Shown here one piece after another: positions 1 through 10,239 of a stretch of 64,000 nt of DNA (position 1 is the first letter of the stretch; each line of letters opens with the position of its first letter). The notes below the pieces were generated by a model. That model was not told the DNA's origin. It searched no databases and saw nothing but the letters and a program-made list of their open reading frames with translations. Origin of the DNA: Dyella mobilis. GTDB lineage: Bacteria; Pseudomonadota; Gammaproteobacteria; Xanthomonadales; Rhodanobacteraceae. Location of the stretch: positions 114,836-178,835 of the forward strand of contig NZ_JADIKF010000033.1 of the NCBI RefSeq assembly GCF_016904945.1. The letters are read 5' to 3'. Made by a program: the position numbers and the translations under genes.

Positions 1-2
1 AC

Positions 3-3000
3 GGCAACACGGTCGATACGCTCAATGCAGGTAGCGCATCGCTCTACGGCATATTGGCGGGCGATGCGAGTTCGGTGACGCTGAACGCATCCGGTGCCAG
101 CGGCACCTTCAGCCAATCCAACGTGGGCAACGGCTTGACGGTAACGGCGAGCGGATTCGCGCTCAGCGGCAGCAAGGCCTTCGATTACGCACTGATCCAG
201 CCCACCGGACTCATGGCGAATATCTCGCCCGCCACGCTCACCATTACCGGCGTGAGCGCCAACAGCAAAGTCTATGACGCTACCAATGCCGCCACCTTGA
301 ACCTCGGCGGCGCCACCTTGAGCGGACTGGTTGCAGGCGACAACGTCACGCTGTCCGGTGCGGGCGCCAGCGCCACGTTCTCGCAATCGAACGTCGGCAA
401 CAATCTGGCGGTGACGGCGAGCGGTTTCAGCATCAGCGGGTCGGCCATCGGCAACTACATCCTCAGTCAGCCATCCGGACTTGCGGCGAACATCACGCCA
501 AAAGCGCTTAGCGTGACACTCGGCGGCGATCCGACCAAGATCTACGACGGCACCAACGCCGCCACGCTGCCCGGTTCGAATTTCACCGTCACCGGTTTCG
601 TGGCAGGGCAAAGCGCCACGGTCGGCCAGAACAGTACCTCGACCTATGCCACGCCCAACGCCGGCAGCAACATCACGGTGACGGCAACGCTGGAATCGTC
701 GGATTTCGTAGCCGCATCCGGCACGTCGATGTCGAACTACAGCTTCCCGTCGAGCGTCAGCACCCTGGGCACGATCAATCCGATCGTGTTGACCGGCGCC
801 ATCGTCAACAACCCCACCAAGGTCTACGACGGCAATACCAATGCGTCGTTGAACACATCCAATTTTGCGCTGGGCGGATTGCTGCCCGGACAAAGCATCA
901 GCGTCAACCAGACCAGCGGCACCTACGGTTCGCCCAATGCGGGCGTGGAGCCGGTCAGCACCACGCTCACCGCTTCCAACTACAGCGCCGGAGCTGGCAC
1001 GCTGCTCACCAATTACGTGCTGCCGGCCTTGATGAGCGGCTACGGCACGATTACTCCCGCGCCGATTTCGCTCAGCTTCAATGCGGCGATTACCGGCAAC
1101 CCAACCAAGGTTTACGACGGCAACAACGTTGCCACCGTTGCCGCAAACGGGTTCACCCTGTCCGGCTTCCAGGGTTCCGATAGCGCCACGGTCAACCAGA
1201 CCATCGTCGGGCAATACGCCACGGTCAACGTGGGCTCGCAGCCGGTGACGGCGAACATGGTCCAGGCGGATTTCACGCCAGACCCTGGCACCAATCTCAG
1301 CAACTATCAGTTCCCGATCACCGCCTATGGCACCGGCACCATCACGCCGGCGCCGTTGACCGCTACCATCATCGGCAATCCCACCAAGGTCTACAACGGC
1401 ACTACCAGCGTTTCGCTCAGCGGCAACAATTTCCAGATCAGCGGCTTCGTCAACGGCGAAGGCACCAGCTTCACGCCCAATGCAACGAGCAGCTACAACA
1501 GCCCGAACGCAGGTACCGAAGGCATTACTGCGAACCTGGTGGCCAGCGATTTCACGCCCAATCCGGGTACCTTGCTCAGCAATTACACTTTGCCGACGAC
1601 CGCAACCGGTACGGGAACGATCACGCCTGCGCCGTTGTATGTCACCAACGTCTACGCTAACAACAAGACTTACAACGCCAATACGGCGGCAACGCTCAAC
1701 GTGGCCAGCGCCGGGCTCGCCGGCCTGGTTTCCTCCGATGCGGGCAAGGTCGACCTTGCTTCGGCGACCACGGGCACGTTCTCGCAATCGAACGTGGGCA
1801 ACGGTCTTGCCGTTACCCCAGGCGCTTTCAGCATCAGCGGCTCGGAAGCGGCCAACTATACGTTGGTGCAGCCCACGGGACTGGCCGCCAATATCACGCC
1901 GGCACCGCTTACCATCACCGGCCTCATCGCCAACAACAAGGTGTATGACAACACCACGGCGGACACACTCAATACCAGCAACGCTGCGCTGGGCGGCGTT
2001 TTTGCCGGCGATACGGTGACCCTGTCGTCCGGCGGGGCGACCGCACAGTTCGGCCAGACCAACGTCGGCAACAATCTTGCCGTCTCGGTCAGCGGCTTCA
2101 GCATCGGCGGAGGTTCGGCTTCCAATTACACGCTCACGCAACCGGGCCTCACCGCCAATATCACGCCGGCACCGCTGACCGTCACCGTCACCGGCGATCC
2201 CACCAAGACCTATAACGGCAACAGTGCCGCGACCCTGGTCGCTTCCGACTACACGATTACCGGATTCGTGGCCGGGCAGGGCGCCACGCTGCCGCAGACG
2301 GCAAGCGCCAGCTACGCCAGCGCCAATGCCGGCACCAATGTCACCGTGAACGCCACCTTGGCCCTGTCCGACTATCTGGCCAATGCGGGCACCAATCTTT
2401 CCAACTACATCTTGCCCACGACAGGCACCGGCACCGGCACGATCAACCCCGTCGTGCTGAACCTTACCGGCCAGCGCGTCTATGACGCGGCCACCGATGC
2501 CGCCTATACCTTGTTCGGCAAAAGCGGTGTGCTTACCGGCATCAATGGCGACACGCTGCAATTGGGCGGCACCGGCCAGCTGTCGACCAAGAACGTCGGT
2601 GTGCACCAGCCCTTCGCTGCCGGCGGTTTGAGCGGTTTCACCTTGAACGGCATCGGCTCGGCCCTCGCCAGCAATTACACGCTGGTCGGCGGCACGGACT
2701 GGGTAACCATTACGCCAGCCACGCTGACGGTCAGTGGTACCACGGTCACCACCAAGGTCTACGACGGCACTACCACGGCGAGCTTGCAAGGGTCGACGCT
2801 CACCGGCGTATTGGGCAGCGACAGCGTCGTGCTGGGCAATGCCACCACCGGCAAGTTCAACAACAAGAACGCCGGCAACAACAAGCCGGTCAGCACCAGC
2901 ATGACGATCAGCGGCACGGATGCGAGCAACTACATCATCGTGCAACCCACGGCGCTTACCGGCACCATTACGCCGCTGGCCATTACCGTCACCGCCAGCG

Positions 3001-6000
3001 GCTTCAACAAGTATTACGACGCCACGACCAATGCGAATGTCGCGCTGACCAGCGCCGGGATACTGGCCGGGGATAGTGTGACCTTCACCCAGAGCTCGGC
3101 CGCGTTTAGCCAGAGCAACGTCGGCAACAACCTGCCGATCGCCGTCTCGGGCATCACCGCCAGCGGCAAGGATGCGGGCAATTACACGTTCAACACCACC
3201 GCAAGCACCAGCGCCGATATTTTTCAGCGCATCATCAACCTCAGCGGTACGCGCGTGTACGACCAGAATAACGACGCGACTGCAACCACGCTTACCGGCG
3301 GCACCGGTGTAATCAATACCGGTATCGCCAACCAGACTCTGACTTTGACCGGGGCGGGCACGGTATCGAGCGTGAATGTCGGCACCTACACGGGCAGCAA
3401 TTTCACGCTGGGCGGCCTGGCGCTCGGAAACGGTACGGGAACCGCCAGCAATTACACCCTGGTCGGCGGTACCGATACCTTGATTGTCACGCCCTATCTG
3501 TTGACTGTCAGCGGTGCGACGGCGCAGGACAAGGTCTACGACGGCACCACCACGGCCACCATCACCGGCGCCACGCTGTCCTCGCCGTTGCCTGGTGATA
3601 TCGTCTCCCTCACCAATGCCACCACTGGCACATTTGCCGGCAAGAACGTGGGTACGGATATCGCGGTAAGCACCAATATGGGCCTTGCCGGAACCAGTTC
3701 CGGCAACTATGCATTGGTCGGCCAGCCTTCCGGGCTGGAAGCGAACATCACACCCAAGACCATCCTCGTGGATGCCACCGGGGTGAACAAGGTCTACGAT
3801 ACGACCGACACGGCAACGGTGATCCTCGGCAGCAGCGGCGTGGTCGCTGGTGATGCGGTCACCTTCAGCGACAGCTCTGCGCTGTTTAACAGCCCGAACG
3901 CCGCTGCTGGCATTCCGATCAGCGTGACAGGCATTACCGCCACCGGCGCCGATGCGGGCAATTACAGCTTTGCTACCACGGCAAACACCGCGGCGAATAT
4001 CACGCCCGTGGTGATCAACCTGAGCGGGTCGCGTGTCTATGACGCCGGCACGGATGCGGATGTTTCGCTGTTCGGCAATAACGGCGTGGTCGATGGCATC
4101 GGAGGCCAGACGCTGCAATTGGCCAACACCAATACCAATGCCCTGGTGTCAAAGAACGTCGGCTCCGAAGCGTTTGCGCCGGGCGCCATCAACAATTACT
4201 CCCTGGGCGGTCTCAACGGCGCGCTTTCAAGCAACTACACCCTGATCGGCGGCACCGATACCGTCACCATCAGCAAGGCCACGTTGACCGTCACCGGGAC
4301 CGTAGCCGCCAACAAGGTGTACGACGGCAATACCGACGCCAGCTTGAGCGGCTCGCAACTAGTCGGCGTACTCGGCACGGACAACATCACGCTCGGCAAC
4401 GACAGTGCCGGTACGTTCGACACCAAGAATGTCGGTAATGGCAAATCGGTCGCCACCGCCATGACGATCGGGGGCAGCGACGCCGGCAATTACAACCTGG
4501 TGCAGCCTGCGGACGTCACCGCGGATATCACGCCCAAGCCGATCACGGTGGTGGCGACGGGCAGTGCCAAGACCTACGATGGCACCACCGCCGCCACGGT
4601 GGGCTTGAGCAGCAACGGCGTCGTGGCCGGCGATACAATCAACTTCAGCGACAGCTCGGCCAACTTCAATTCGCCCAACGCCGGCGCCAACGTCGGCATT
4701 GCGGTGGATGGCATTGCCGCCAGCGGTGCCGATGCCGGCAACTACAGTTTCAATACCACGGCCAACACCAGCGCCGCCATCAACCCGGCCATCATCAATC
4801 TGATCGGAACCCGGGCCTACGATGGCAACAACGACGCCAATGCATCCTCGTTCGGCACGAATGGCATGGTTACCGGCGTGGACGGCCAGACGCTGCTGCT
4901 TACCGGCACCGGCACGTCGCTTACCTTCAATGTAGGCACGTCTCCGCTTGCCAGCCTGGGCAGCCTCGCCTTGAACGACAACGGCAGCGCATTGGCCAGC
5001 AACTACACCCTGGTGGGCGGCGTCGATACGCTTGTCGTCACGCCGTATGTCATCAATCTCGAAGGCACGCGGCCGTTCGATACGACGACCAGCGCCAATT
5101 TCAATCTGTTTGGCAACCATGGCGTGGTGCAAGGCGTAGCCGGTGAAACGCTGTCATTGAGCGGTGCGGGCGTCGCATCGAGCGCGAACGTAGGAACCTA
5201 CACAAATGCCCCGAACTTCAACCTCGGCACGCTGAACATGATCGGTAATGGGACCGCCCTGGCAAGCAATTACACGCTGGTGGGTGGAACCGACACGCTG
5301 CACATCACGCCATACCTGATCAACCTCAGCGGCGTACGCGATTTCGACGGCACTACCGATGCGCAGGCTGCGCTGTTCGGTAGCAACGGCGTATTGACCG
5401 GGCTCGGTGGCGAAACCCTGACCCTGAGCGGTTCGGGCACGGTATCGAGCAAGAATGTCGGCACCTACACCGGAGCGGATTTCAGCACCGATGGCCTCAC
5501 GCTTGCCGGCAATGGCTCTGCGCTTGCCAGCAATTACACACTGACGGGTGGTACCGATACGCTGCAAATCAATCCACGGCCGATTACGGTGACGGCGATC
5601 GGCGGCAACAAGACTTATGACGGCACCACCAGTGCCTCGGTCAACTTGAGCGGCCAGGGGCTGGTGGGCGGTGACGTCTTGAGCTTTACCGACACGTCCG
5701 CCGACTTCAGCCAGTCAAATGTGGGTACGGGTGTGGCGATCACCGTCAACGGCATTACAGCGGTTGGCGCGAATGCCTCCAACTACACGTTCAACACCAG
5801 CACCACGACCAGCGGCAATATCAGCCCGGCCGTGCTGAGTTTGACCAGTACCCGCGTCTATGATGCCACCACCAACGCCGACGCGAGCCTGTTCGGCAAC
5901 AACGGCGTGTTGACCGGTGTCGATGGGCAGACACTCACGCTTTCCGGCACGGGCACGCTCAGCACTAAAAATGTAGGTGAGCGGCAACCGTTTGCCTTGA

Positions 6001-7361
6001 ATGGACTCAATGGCTTCACCCTTACCGGGGACAATGGTGCGTCCGCTGCCAATTACACCTTTGTCGGCGGTGACAACTGGGTGAATATCACGCCGGTTAC
6101 GTTGTATATCACCGGAGCGACAGCTACCGATCGCGTGTACAACGGCACCACGCAAGATGCTGTAACAGGCGCGCAACTTTCCGGTCTGCTCGGCGGTGAC
6201 ACCGTAACGTTGGGCAATGCCACGGCCGGAACGTTTGCCAGCAAGGACGTCGGCACCAACAAGACGGTGACCACCGACATGACGCTCGACGGCACCGATG
6301 CCGGCAACTACATCCTGGTACAGCCGACCGGATTGACCGCCAACGTCACGCCGTTGGCCATTGCGGTAACCGCGACCGGCACCAACAAGGTCTACGACGG
6401 CAATACGCTGGATACGGTAGGCCTTGGCAGTTCTGGTGTGATTGCCGGCGACCAGGTGGATTTTGCCAGCACGTCGGCCAATTTCTCCGACAAGAACGCC
6501 GGCAATGGCAAAGCGGTAACCGTCGACGGCATCAGCGCCAGCGGCGCAGACGCAGGCAACTATGTGCTGCTCAATACCACCACGACGACCACGGCCAATA
6601 TCACGCCGCTAGCCATCACCATCAGCGCGACGGGTACCAACAAGGTGTTCGACGGCAACGATATCGATACGATTTCGTTGTATGCCAACGGCGTATTGGC
6701 TGGTGACCAGGTGAGCTTCGCGGATTTGTCGGCGTTGTTCGGTGACCCTAGTGCGGCCAACGGCAAGACGGTGACGGTTTCCGGCATCACCGGCAGCGGC
6801 GCGGATATCAGCAACTACACCTTCAACACCAGTACCACCACGATCGCCAATATCACGCCGCTGCCGATTACGATTACGGCACAAGGCACCAACCGCATCT
6901 ATAACGGCACCGACAACGACACGGTGAGTTTGAGCAGTAACGGCACCGTGCCGGGCTTCCCCGTTGGCATCACCGATACCTCGGCCTTGTTCGGCTCGCC
7001 TTATGTCGGCGATGGCAAGCTGGTGACGGTGTCGGGTATCAGTCTCAGCGGACCGAATGCGGGCGACTATGTGGTCACCGATTCGATCACCACCACCGAT
7101 GCCGATATCATCGACGTGGGCTACTTGAATACCGGTATCCAAGGCAGCTGGCTCGCGCAGATCGATGGTGCGCTGTACCCGCAGGTCATTGCCACGCCCT
7201 ACGGCACGGCGGACATGTCCGCGGTGGGTGTGTTCAACGGCAACCAGAAGAAGCGCCATCGCCCGATCGAGCGCAACGTGATCCGCACCGATTTCCATTC
7301 CGGGCTTCCCGTCAGTGTGCAGAACGGAGGGGTAAGGCTGCCCACCGATGCGTCTCCTTAA
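3..7361 (+). CDS. Giant YDG-repeat exoprotein of a two-partner secretion system (TpsA), 5' end missing
   Basis: The reading frame is open from the window edge and continues the repeat pattern, so the real start lies upstream; about 2,450 residues are visible. The protein is almost wholly made of 75-95-residue repeats, each with a [K/R]-x-[Y/F]-[D/N]-[G/A/T] box near the start, a central N-[V/A]-G turn and a closing S/G-N-Y segment before I-T-P. This is the pattern of the YDG/MBG repeat families of large surface adhesins. It is rich in Thr, Ser, Asn, Gly and Ala, with no Cys noticed, as in beta-helical or Ig-like stalks. The last 80 or so residues are unique. The haemagglutinin-type secretion domain and signal peptide expected of a TpsA would be upstream and are not seen. 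The TpsB gene follows 69 bp later. Likely role: secreted or surface-held adhesin. Confidence 0.9.
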   Translation, partial: GNTVDTLNAGSASLYGILAGDASSVTLNASGASGTFSQSNVGNGLTVTASGFALSGSKAFDYALIQPTGLMANISPATLTITGVSANSKVYDATNAATLNLGGATLSGLVAGDNVTLSGAGASATFSQSNVGNNLAVTASGFSISGSAIGNYILSQPSGLAANITPKALSVTLGGDPTKIYDGTNAATLPGSNFTVTGFVAGQSATVGQNSTSTYATPNAGSNITVTATLESSDFVAASGTSMSNYSFPSSVSTLGTINPIVLTGAIVNNPTKVYDGNTNASLNTSNFALGGLLPGQSISVNQTSGTYGSPNAGVEPVSTTLTASNYSAGAGTLLTNYVLPALMSGYGTITPAPISLSFNAAITGNPTKVYDGNNVATVAANGFTLSGFQGSDSATVNQTIVGQYATVNVGSQPVTANMVQADFTPDPGTNLSNYQFPITAYGTGTITPAPLTATIIGNPTKVYNGTTSVSLSGNNFQISGFVNGEGTSFTPNATSSYNSPNAGTEGITANLVASDFTPNPGTLLSNYTLPTTATGTGTITPAPLYVTNVYANNKTYNANTAATLNVASAGLAGLVSSDAGKVDLASATTGTFSQSNVGNGLAVTPGAFSISGSEAANYTLVQPTGLAANITPAPLTITGLIANNKVYDNTTADTLNTSNAALGGVFAGDTVTLSSGGATAQFGQTNVGNNLAVSVSGFSIGGGSASNYTLTQPGLTANITPAPLTVTVTGDPTKTYNGNSAATLVASDYTITGFVAGQGATLPQTASASYASANAGTNVTVNATLALSDYLANAGTNLSNYILPTTGTGTGTINPVVLNLTGQRVYDAATDAAYTLFGKSGVLTGINGDTLQLGGTGQLSTKNVGVHQPFAAGGLSGFTLNGIGSALASNYTLVGGTDWVTITPATLTVSGTTVTTKVYDGTTTASLQGSTLTGVLGSDSVVLGNATTGKFNNKNAGNNKPVSTSMTISGTDASNYIIVQPTALTGTITPLAITVTASGFNKYYDATTNANVALTSAGILAGDSVTFTQSSAAFSQSNVGNNLPIAVSGITASGKDAGNYTFNTTASTSADIFQRIINLSGTRVYDQNNDATATTLTGGTGVINTGIANQTLTLTGAGTVSSVNVGTYTGSNFTLGGLALGNGTGTASNYTLVGGTDTLIVTPYLLTVSGATAQDKVYDGTTTATITGATLSSPLPGDIVSLTNATTGTFAGKNVGTDIAVSTNMGLAGTSSGNYALVGQPSGLEANITPKTILVDATGVNKVYDTTDTATVILGSSGVVAGDAVTFSDSSALFNSPNAAAGIPISVTGITATGADAGNYSFATTANTAANITPVVINLSGSRVYDAGTDADVSLFGNNGVVDGIGGQTLQLANTNTNALVSKNVGSEAFAPGAINNYSLGGLNGALSSNYTLIGGTDTVTISKATLTVTGTVAANKVYDGNTDASLSGSQLVGVLGTDNITLGNDSAGTFDTKNVGNGKSVATAMTIGGSDAGNYNLVQPADVTADITPKPITVVATGSAKTYDGTTAATVGLSSNGVVAGDTINFSDSSANFNSPNAGANVGIAVDGIAASGADAGNYSFNTTANTSAAINPAIINLIGTRAYDGNNDANASSFGTNGMVTGVDGQTLLLTGTGTSLTFNVGTSPLASLGSLALNDNGSALASNYTLVGGVDTLVVTPYVINLEGTRPFDTTTSANFNLFGNHGVVQGVAGETLSLSGAGVASSANVGTYTNAPNFNLGTLNMIGNGTALASNYTLVGGTDTLHITPYLINLSGVRDFDGTTDAQAALFGSNGVLTGLGGETLTLSGSGTVSSKNVGTYTGADFSTDGLTLAGNGSALASNYTLTGGTDTLQINPRPITVTAIGGNKTYDGTTSASVNLSGQGLVGGDVLSFTDTSADFSQSNVGTGVAITVNGITAVGANASNYTFNTSTTTSGNISPAVLSLTSTRVYDATTNADASLFGNNGVLTGVDGQTLTLSGTGTLSTKNVGERQPFALNGLNGFTLTGDNGASAANYTFVGGDNWVNITPVTLYITGATATDRVYNGTTQDAVTGAQLSGLLGGDTVTLGNATAGTFASKDVGTNKTVTTDMTLDGTDAGNYILVQPTGLTANVTPLAIAVTATGTNKVYDGNTLDTVGLGSSGVIAGDQVDFASTSANFSDKNAGNGKAVTVDGISASGADAGNYVLLNTTTTTTANITPLAITISATGTNKVFDGNDIDTISLYANGVLAGDQVSFADLSALFGDPSAANGKTVTVSGITGSGADISNYTFNTSTTTIANITPLPITITAQGTNRIYNGTDNDTVSLSSNGTVPGFPVGITDTSALFGSPYVGDGKLVTVSGISLSGPNAGDYVVTDSITTTDADIIDVGYLNTGIQGSWLAQIDGALYPQVIATPYGTADMSAVGVFNGNQKKRHRPIERNVIRTDFHSGLPVSVQNGGVRLPTDASP
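234..7110 (+). repeat. Tandem YDG-type coding repeats with a B-A-C superrepeat
   Basis: About 26 full repeats plus one partial at the edge. YDG boxes fall near 262, 541, 826, 1114, 1393, 1670, 1942, 2209, 2478, 2758, 3010, 3255, 3534, 3793, 4035, 4317, 4572, 4816, 5075, 5340, 5614, 5857, 6136, 6391, 6649 and 6898. By sequence they fall into four classes: A (closes with LVQPTGLTANITP), B (opens INLSGTRVYD, closes SNYTLVGGTDTL), C (opens ITVTATG, closes AGNYSFNTT) and D (opens GNPTKVYDG, closes LSNYxLPT). Order from the left edge: A A D D D D A A D, then B A C three times, then B B B C B A C C C. Class assignment was made by eye. Confidence 0.85.
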
Positions 7362-7430
7362 TGAGCAAGCCATCACGTGGCGCAGCAGATGGCGCCGCCC
7401 GACTAAAACAACAACAGTGCCGGTGCCCAC

Positions 7431-9140
7431 ATGAAGCCGATACACCGTACGGTTCCACCGCTCAGCCTGCTTTGCCTTGCACTTTCCTTAGCGCTGGCCA
7501 CCACCGCGGCCAGCGCACAAACACGCGGCACGCCGCCGCCCAATAGCGGCCAGATTCTGCAAGAGACGCAACCATCGATTCCGCCGGGGCCGCCGTCGGA
7601 CAATTTGAAGCTGAAGATCCGCCACCCGCATCGCAACAACACCGCCAGCAGCGAAGCGTTTCCGGTGCGCCAGATCGAGATCACCGGCAACACCGCCGTA
7701 CCCACGGCCACGTTGCATGCGATCGTTGCGCCGGGGGAGGGCAAGAACCTCACGCTCGGCGATCTCGACGACCTGGCCGACCGCATCAGCGATGCCTATC
7801 ACGCCCGCGGTTATCCGCTGGCTACCGCCTACGTGCCGGCGCAAACCCTGCAAAACGGCGTGGTGCGCATCGCCGTGGTAGAGGCGCATTACGGCCAGGT
7901 TACCTTGCAAAACCAGAGCGAAGTTGCCAATCACGTCTTGAACGCGACCTTGTCGCCGTTGCAATCGGGACAGCAGGTCAGCGACTTCACGCTGGAGCGT
8001 TGCCTGCTGCTGCTGTCGGATGTGCCCGGTGCGATCGTCAATTCCGTCATGAGGCCAGGCACGGAAGTGGGCACGTCAGATCTGGTGGTGGATGTGACCT
8101 CGGCGCCGCGTTATACCGGCACGCTTGGCCTGGACAACTATGGCAACCGCTATACCGATCCAGTGCGCCTCAGCGGAAGCTTTGCCGTCAACGGGTTGTT
8201 CCATCAGGGTGACGTGCTGGATTTCAGCGGCGTGTCTTCCGGTAGCGGCATGAGTTATGGCCGCGTCGGGTACCGTTATTTGTTGAACGGGCAGGGCACG
8301 GTGCTGGGTGTGGCAGCCACCGACCTGGCTTATCACCTGGGCGATGGCCTGCAGGACTTGCATGCGCATGGCACGGCGCAGGTCGGCAGCATCAACCTCA
8401 CGCAGAACTTCATCCGCAATACCGCAGGCAATCTGTATGCGCAGGTCGAGTTCGATCACAAGCGCCTGCGCGATGACATCGACGCCGAATACATCGAAAC
8501 CAATCGCCATGCAAACACGTGGACGCTGACTGTGGCCGGCGACCAGCGCGACGTCACCGGCGTCACCAATTTCAATATCAGCGGCACCCACGGCCGGCTG
8601 TATTTCGACAACTTCATCGCCAAGTTCATCGACTACTTCGGTGCGCAGACCGCCGGAAGCTACACAAAATGGGATTTTTCAGCCTCCCGCCTGCAACAGC
8701 TGGACGACACCAATGCGCTTTACGCGGGTTTTTCGGCCCAGCATGCCAACAAGAACCTGGACACCTCCGAGCAGTTCTACCTGGGCGGCCCCACCTCGGT
8801 GCGCGGTTATGACGTTGGCGTGATATCGGGTGCGCAGGGCAATCTGGCGACGTTCGAATATCGCCACGATTTCACCTTCTCAATGCTGCCTGGACCCTGG
8901 CAGGCGTCGGCATTTGTCGACAGCGGCCGCGTGCAGCAATACAAGATCACCTTCTACCCGGGACCAAACAGCGCACGCTTGAATAGCGTCGGCCTCGGCC
9001 TGCATTGGGCCGCGTCGCACGATTGGATAGTAAGCACCAGCATTGCCAAACCGTTCGGCAACCATCCGAAGCTACTTGGACCGCAGGATAACGGCGGCGT
9101 GGCGCGCTTCTGGTTCCAGGTGCAGAAGGGGTTCTACTAG
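7431..9140 (+). CDS. Two-partner secretion outer-membrane transporter, TpsB (ShlB/FhaC/HecB family)
   Basis: 569 residues, the usual size for the family. A signal peptide spans residues 1-29 (cleavage after ASA). A proline-rich linker follows, then a POTRA domain at about 78-153 (FPVRQIEITGN opening), then a C-terminal 16-strand beta-barrel domain. The conserved VRGY motif of loop L6 is at 457-460, and the protein ends with an aromatic residue, as outer-membrane barrels do. It should sit in the outer membrane and export the YDG-repeat protein encoded just upstream in Sec-dependent fashion. Only one clear POTRA is visible, where FhaC has two; the second may be degenerate. The ATG at 7431 has only a weak ribosome site, so translation may be linked to the upstream gene. 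Confidence 0.93.
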   Translation: MKPIHRTVPPLSLLCLALSLALATTAASAQTRGTPPPNSGQILQETQPSIPPGPPSDNLKLKIRHPHRNNTASSEAFPVRQIEITGNTAVPTATLHAIVAPGEGKNLTLGDLDDLADRISDAYHARGYPLATAYVPAQTLQNGVVRIAVVEAHYGQVTLQNQSEVANHVLNATLSPLQSGQQVSDFTLERCLLLLSDVPGAIVNSVMRPGTEVGTSDLVVDVTSAPRYTGTLGLDNYGNRYTDPVRLSGSFAVNGLFHQGDVLDFSGVSSGSGMSYGRVGYRYLLNGQGTVLGVAATDLAYHLGDGLQDLHAHGTAQVGSINLTQNFIRNTAGNLYAQVEFDHKRLRDDIDAEYIETNRHANTWTLTVAGDQRDVTGVTNFNISGTHGRLYFDNFIAKFIDYFGAQTAGSYTKWDFSASRLQQLDDTNALYAGFSAQHANKNLDTSEQFYLGGPTSVRGYDVGVISGAQGNLATFEYRHDFTFSMLPGPWQASAFVDSGRVQQYKITFYPGPNSARLNSVGLGLHWAASHDWIVSTSIAKPFGNHPKLLGPQDNGGVARFWFQVQKGFY

Positions 9141-9152
9141 AACTGACTTGCA

Positions 9153-9175
9153 CCCTCTCCCCTTCGGGGAGAGGG
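9153..9175. terminator. Perfect hairpin between convergent genes
   Basis: CCCTCTCCCC (9153-9162), 3-nt loop, GGGGAGAGGG (9166-9175). It lies 12 bp after the tpsB stop and 53 bp from the stop of the opposing solute-binding gene, so it could serve both strands. No U-tract follows. The same 10-bp stem recurs at 34979-35001, which points to a dispersed palindromic repeat co-opted as a terminator. Confidence 0.6.
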
Positions 9176-9228
9176 CTGGGGTGAGGGGCCACTCTTGCGA
9201 CTGCACTCGGCAGCGGCGTCCCACACGG

Positions 9229-10074
9229 TTACATCAGCTCAATCCACGCCGCACTGTGAATCCAGAATTCCTTGCGCGACTGTATCCACCCGGCGGCATC
9301 TTCATAGATCAGCCATGCGTTGAGCACGTCGGCCAGATCCTGATCGCCAGGGCGCACGGCAAAAGCATGCGCCGTCTTGCCGTAGGTGCTCACGTCCAGC
9401 GTGCGCAGCTGATCGGGATAGGAATGGGCGAGTGCGTCCGGCAACGGCTGCTCGGCAATCAGGCCATCCAGCGTACCGCTGCGCAGGTCCTGGATCGCCT
9501 TGCTTTCGTCATCGATTTCCACCAGCTCGCTATTGCCCAGATATTCCTTGGCGGTTGCCGCGGTGACCGTGCCCGACAGCACGCCGATCTTGTGCTTGCC
9601 TGCACCGGTTTCCAGCGTAAGCAGGTCGTCCTTGCCCAACGCCTTGCGATTCACCACCAGCCCCAACGAGAAATTGCCGTAAGAGTGGGTGAATTTCAGC
9701 AGCAGGGCACGCTGCGGTGTAATGCTGAGCCCCGCGGCAAGCATGTCGAAACGACCGGCGCGCAGATCGTCGATGCCGCCAGACCAGGAGGTGGGTACAA
9801 ACTCCACCTTCCAGCGCATGTCCTGGGCAAACTGCCGCGCCAGGTCGATATCCAGGCCGATCCATTGCCCATTCTTGTCACGCAATACCCAGGGCGCATT
9901 GAGCGCCACGCCCACGCGTATCACCCCGCTCTTTTGAATGGCCGCCAGCGTATCGCCAGGCGCCTGCGCCGCGTGCGGCGATTTAGCCGTTGCTTGGGAA
10001 ACCACCGGTGCATGAGCCCATGCACCGACCATCACGAGAGAAACCAGACAGACCACTACCTTGAGCAATCGCAT
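9229..10074 (-). CDS. Periplasmic solute-binding protein, family 3 (amino-acid type)
   Basis: 281 residues. An N-terminal signal peptide is followed by a SBP_bac_3 domain: the opening IRVGV, a WIGLDIDLARQFA segment and the FDMLAAGLSITPQRA block are typical of the first lobe. The ATG at 10074 is preferred because GGGGA stands 5 nt upstream; an in-frame ATG at 10086 has no ribosome site. No ABC permease or ATPase gene is next to it, so it is an orphan here; such orphans can serve a distant transporter or act as sensors. The ligand cannot be read from sequence; a polar amino acid is the family default. Confidence 0.85.
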   Translation of the reverse strand: MRLLKVVVCLVSLVMVGAWAHAPVVSQATAKSPHAAQAPGDTLAAIQKSGVIRVGVALNAPWVLRDKNGQWIGLDIDLARQFAQDMRWKVEFVPTSWSGGIDDLRAGRFDMLAAGLSITPQRALLLKFTHSYGNFSLGLVVNRKALGKDDLLTLETGAGKHKIGVLSGTVTAATAKEYLGNSELVEIDDESKAIQDLRSGTLDGLIAEQPLPDALAHSYPDQLRTLDVSTYGKTAHAFAVRPGDQDLADVLNAWLIYEDAAGWIQSRKEFWIHSAAWIELM

Positions 10075-10239
10075 GTCTATCCCCATGGGTTGGCGACGGC
10101 AGTCGATCCGTCGATTCGATATTCGGCCTAACGAGCGGGCTGCGCAAGGGTGATTTGCGCGTGTGACGTTATTATGCGAATGGCTTCCCGTTTAATGAAC
10201 ATCCAAGGGTGGAATTAGTGCGGGATTAAAGGAGGGGTG

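Noticed and set aside
4359..5132. Long minus-strand open frame inside the exoprotein gene
   Set aside because: It mirrors the repeat codons of the plus-strand gene, has His/Gly/Arg-rich composition typical of antisense frames in GC-rich DNA, and shows no domain.
234..7110. Regular repeats as a possible CRISPR array
   Set aside because: The repeats are 250-290 bp, in frame and translate to YDG domains; they are protein repeats.
9043..10131. 362-codon plus-strand frame over the solute-binding protein gene
   Set aside because: It includes the terminator hairpin and is antisense to a clear SBP_bac_3 gene.
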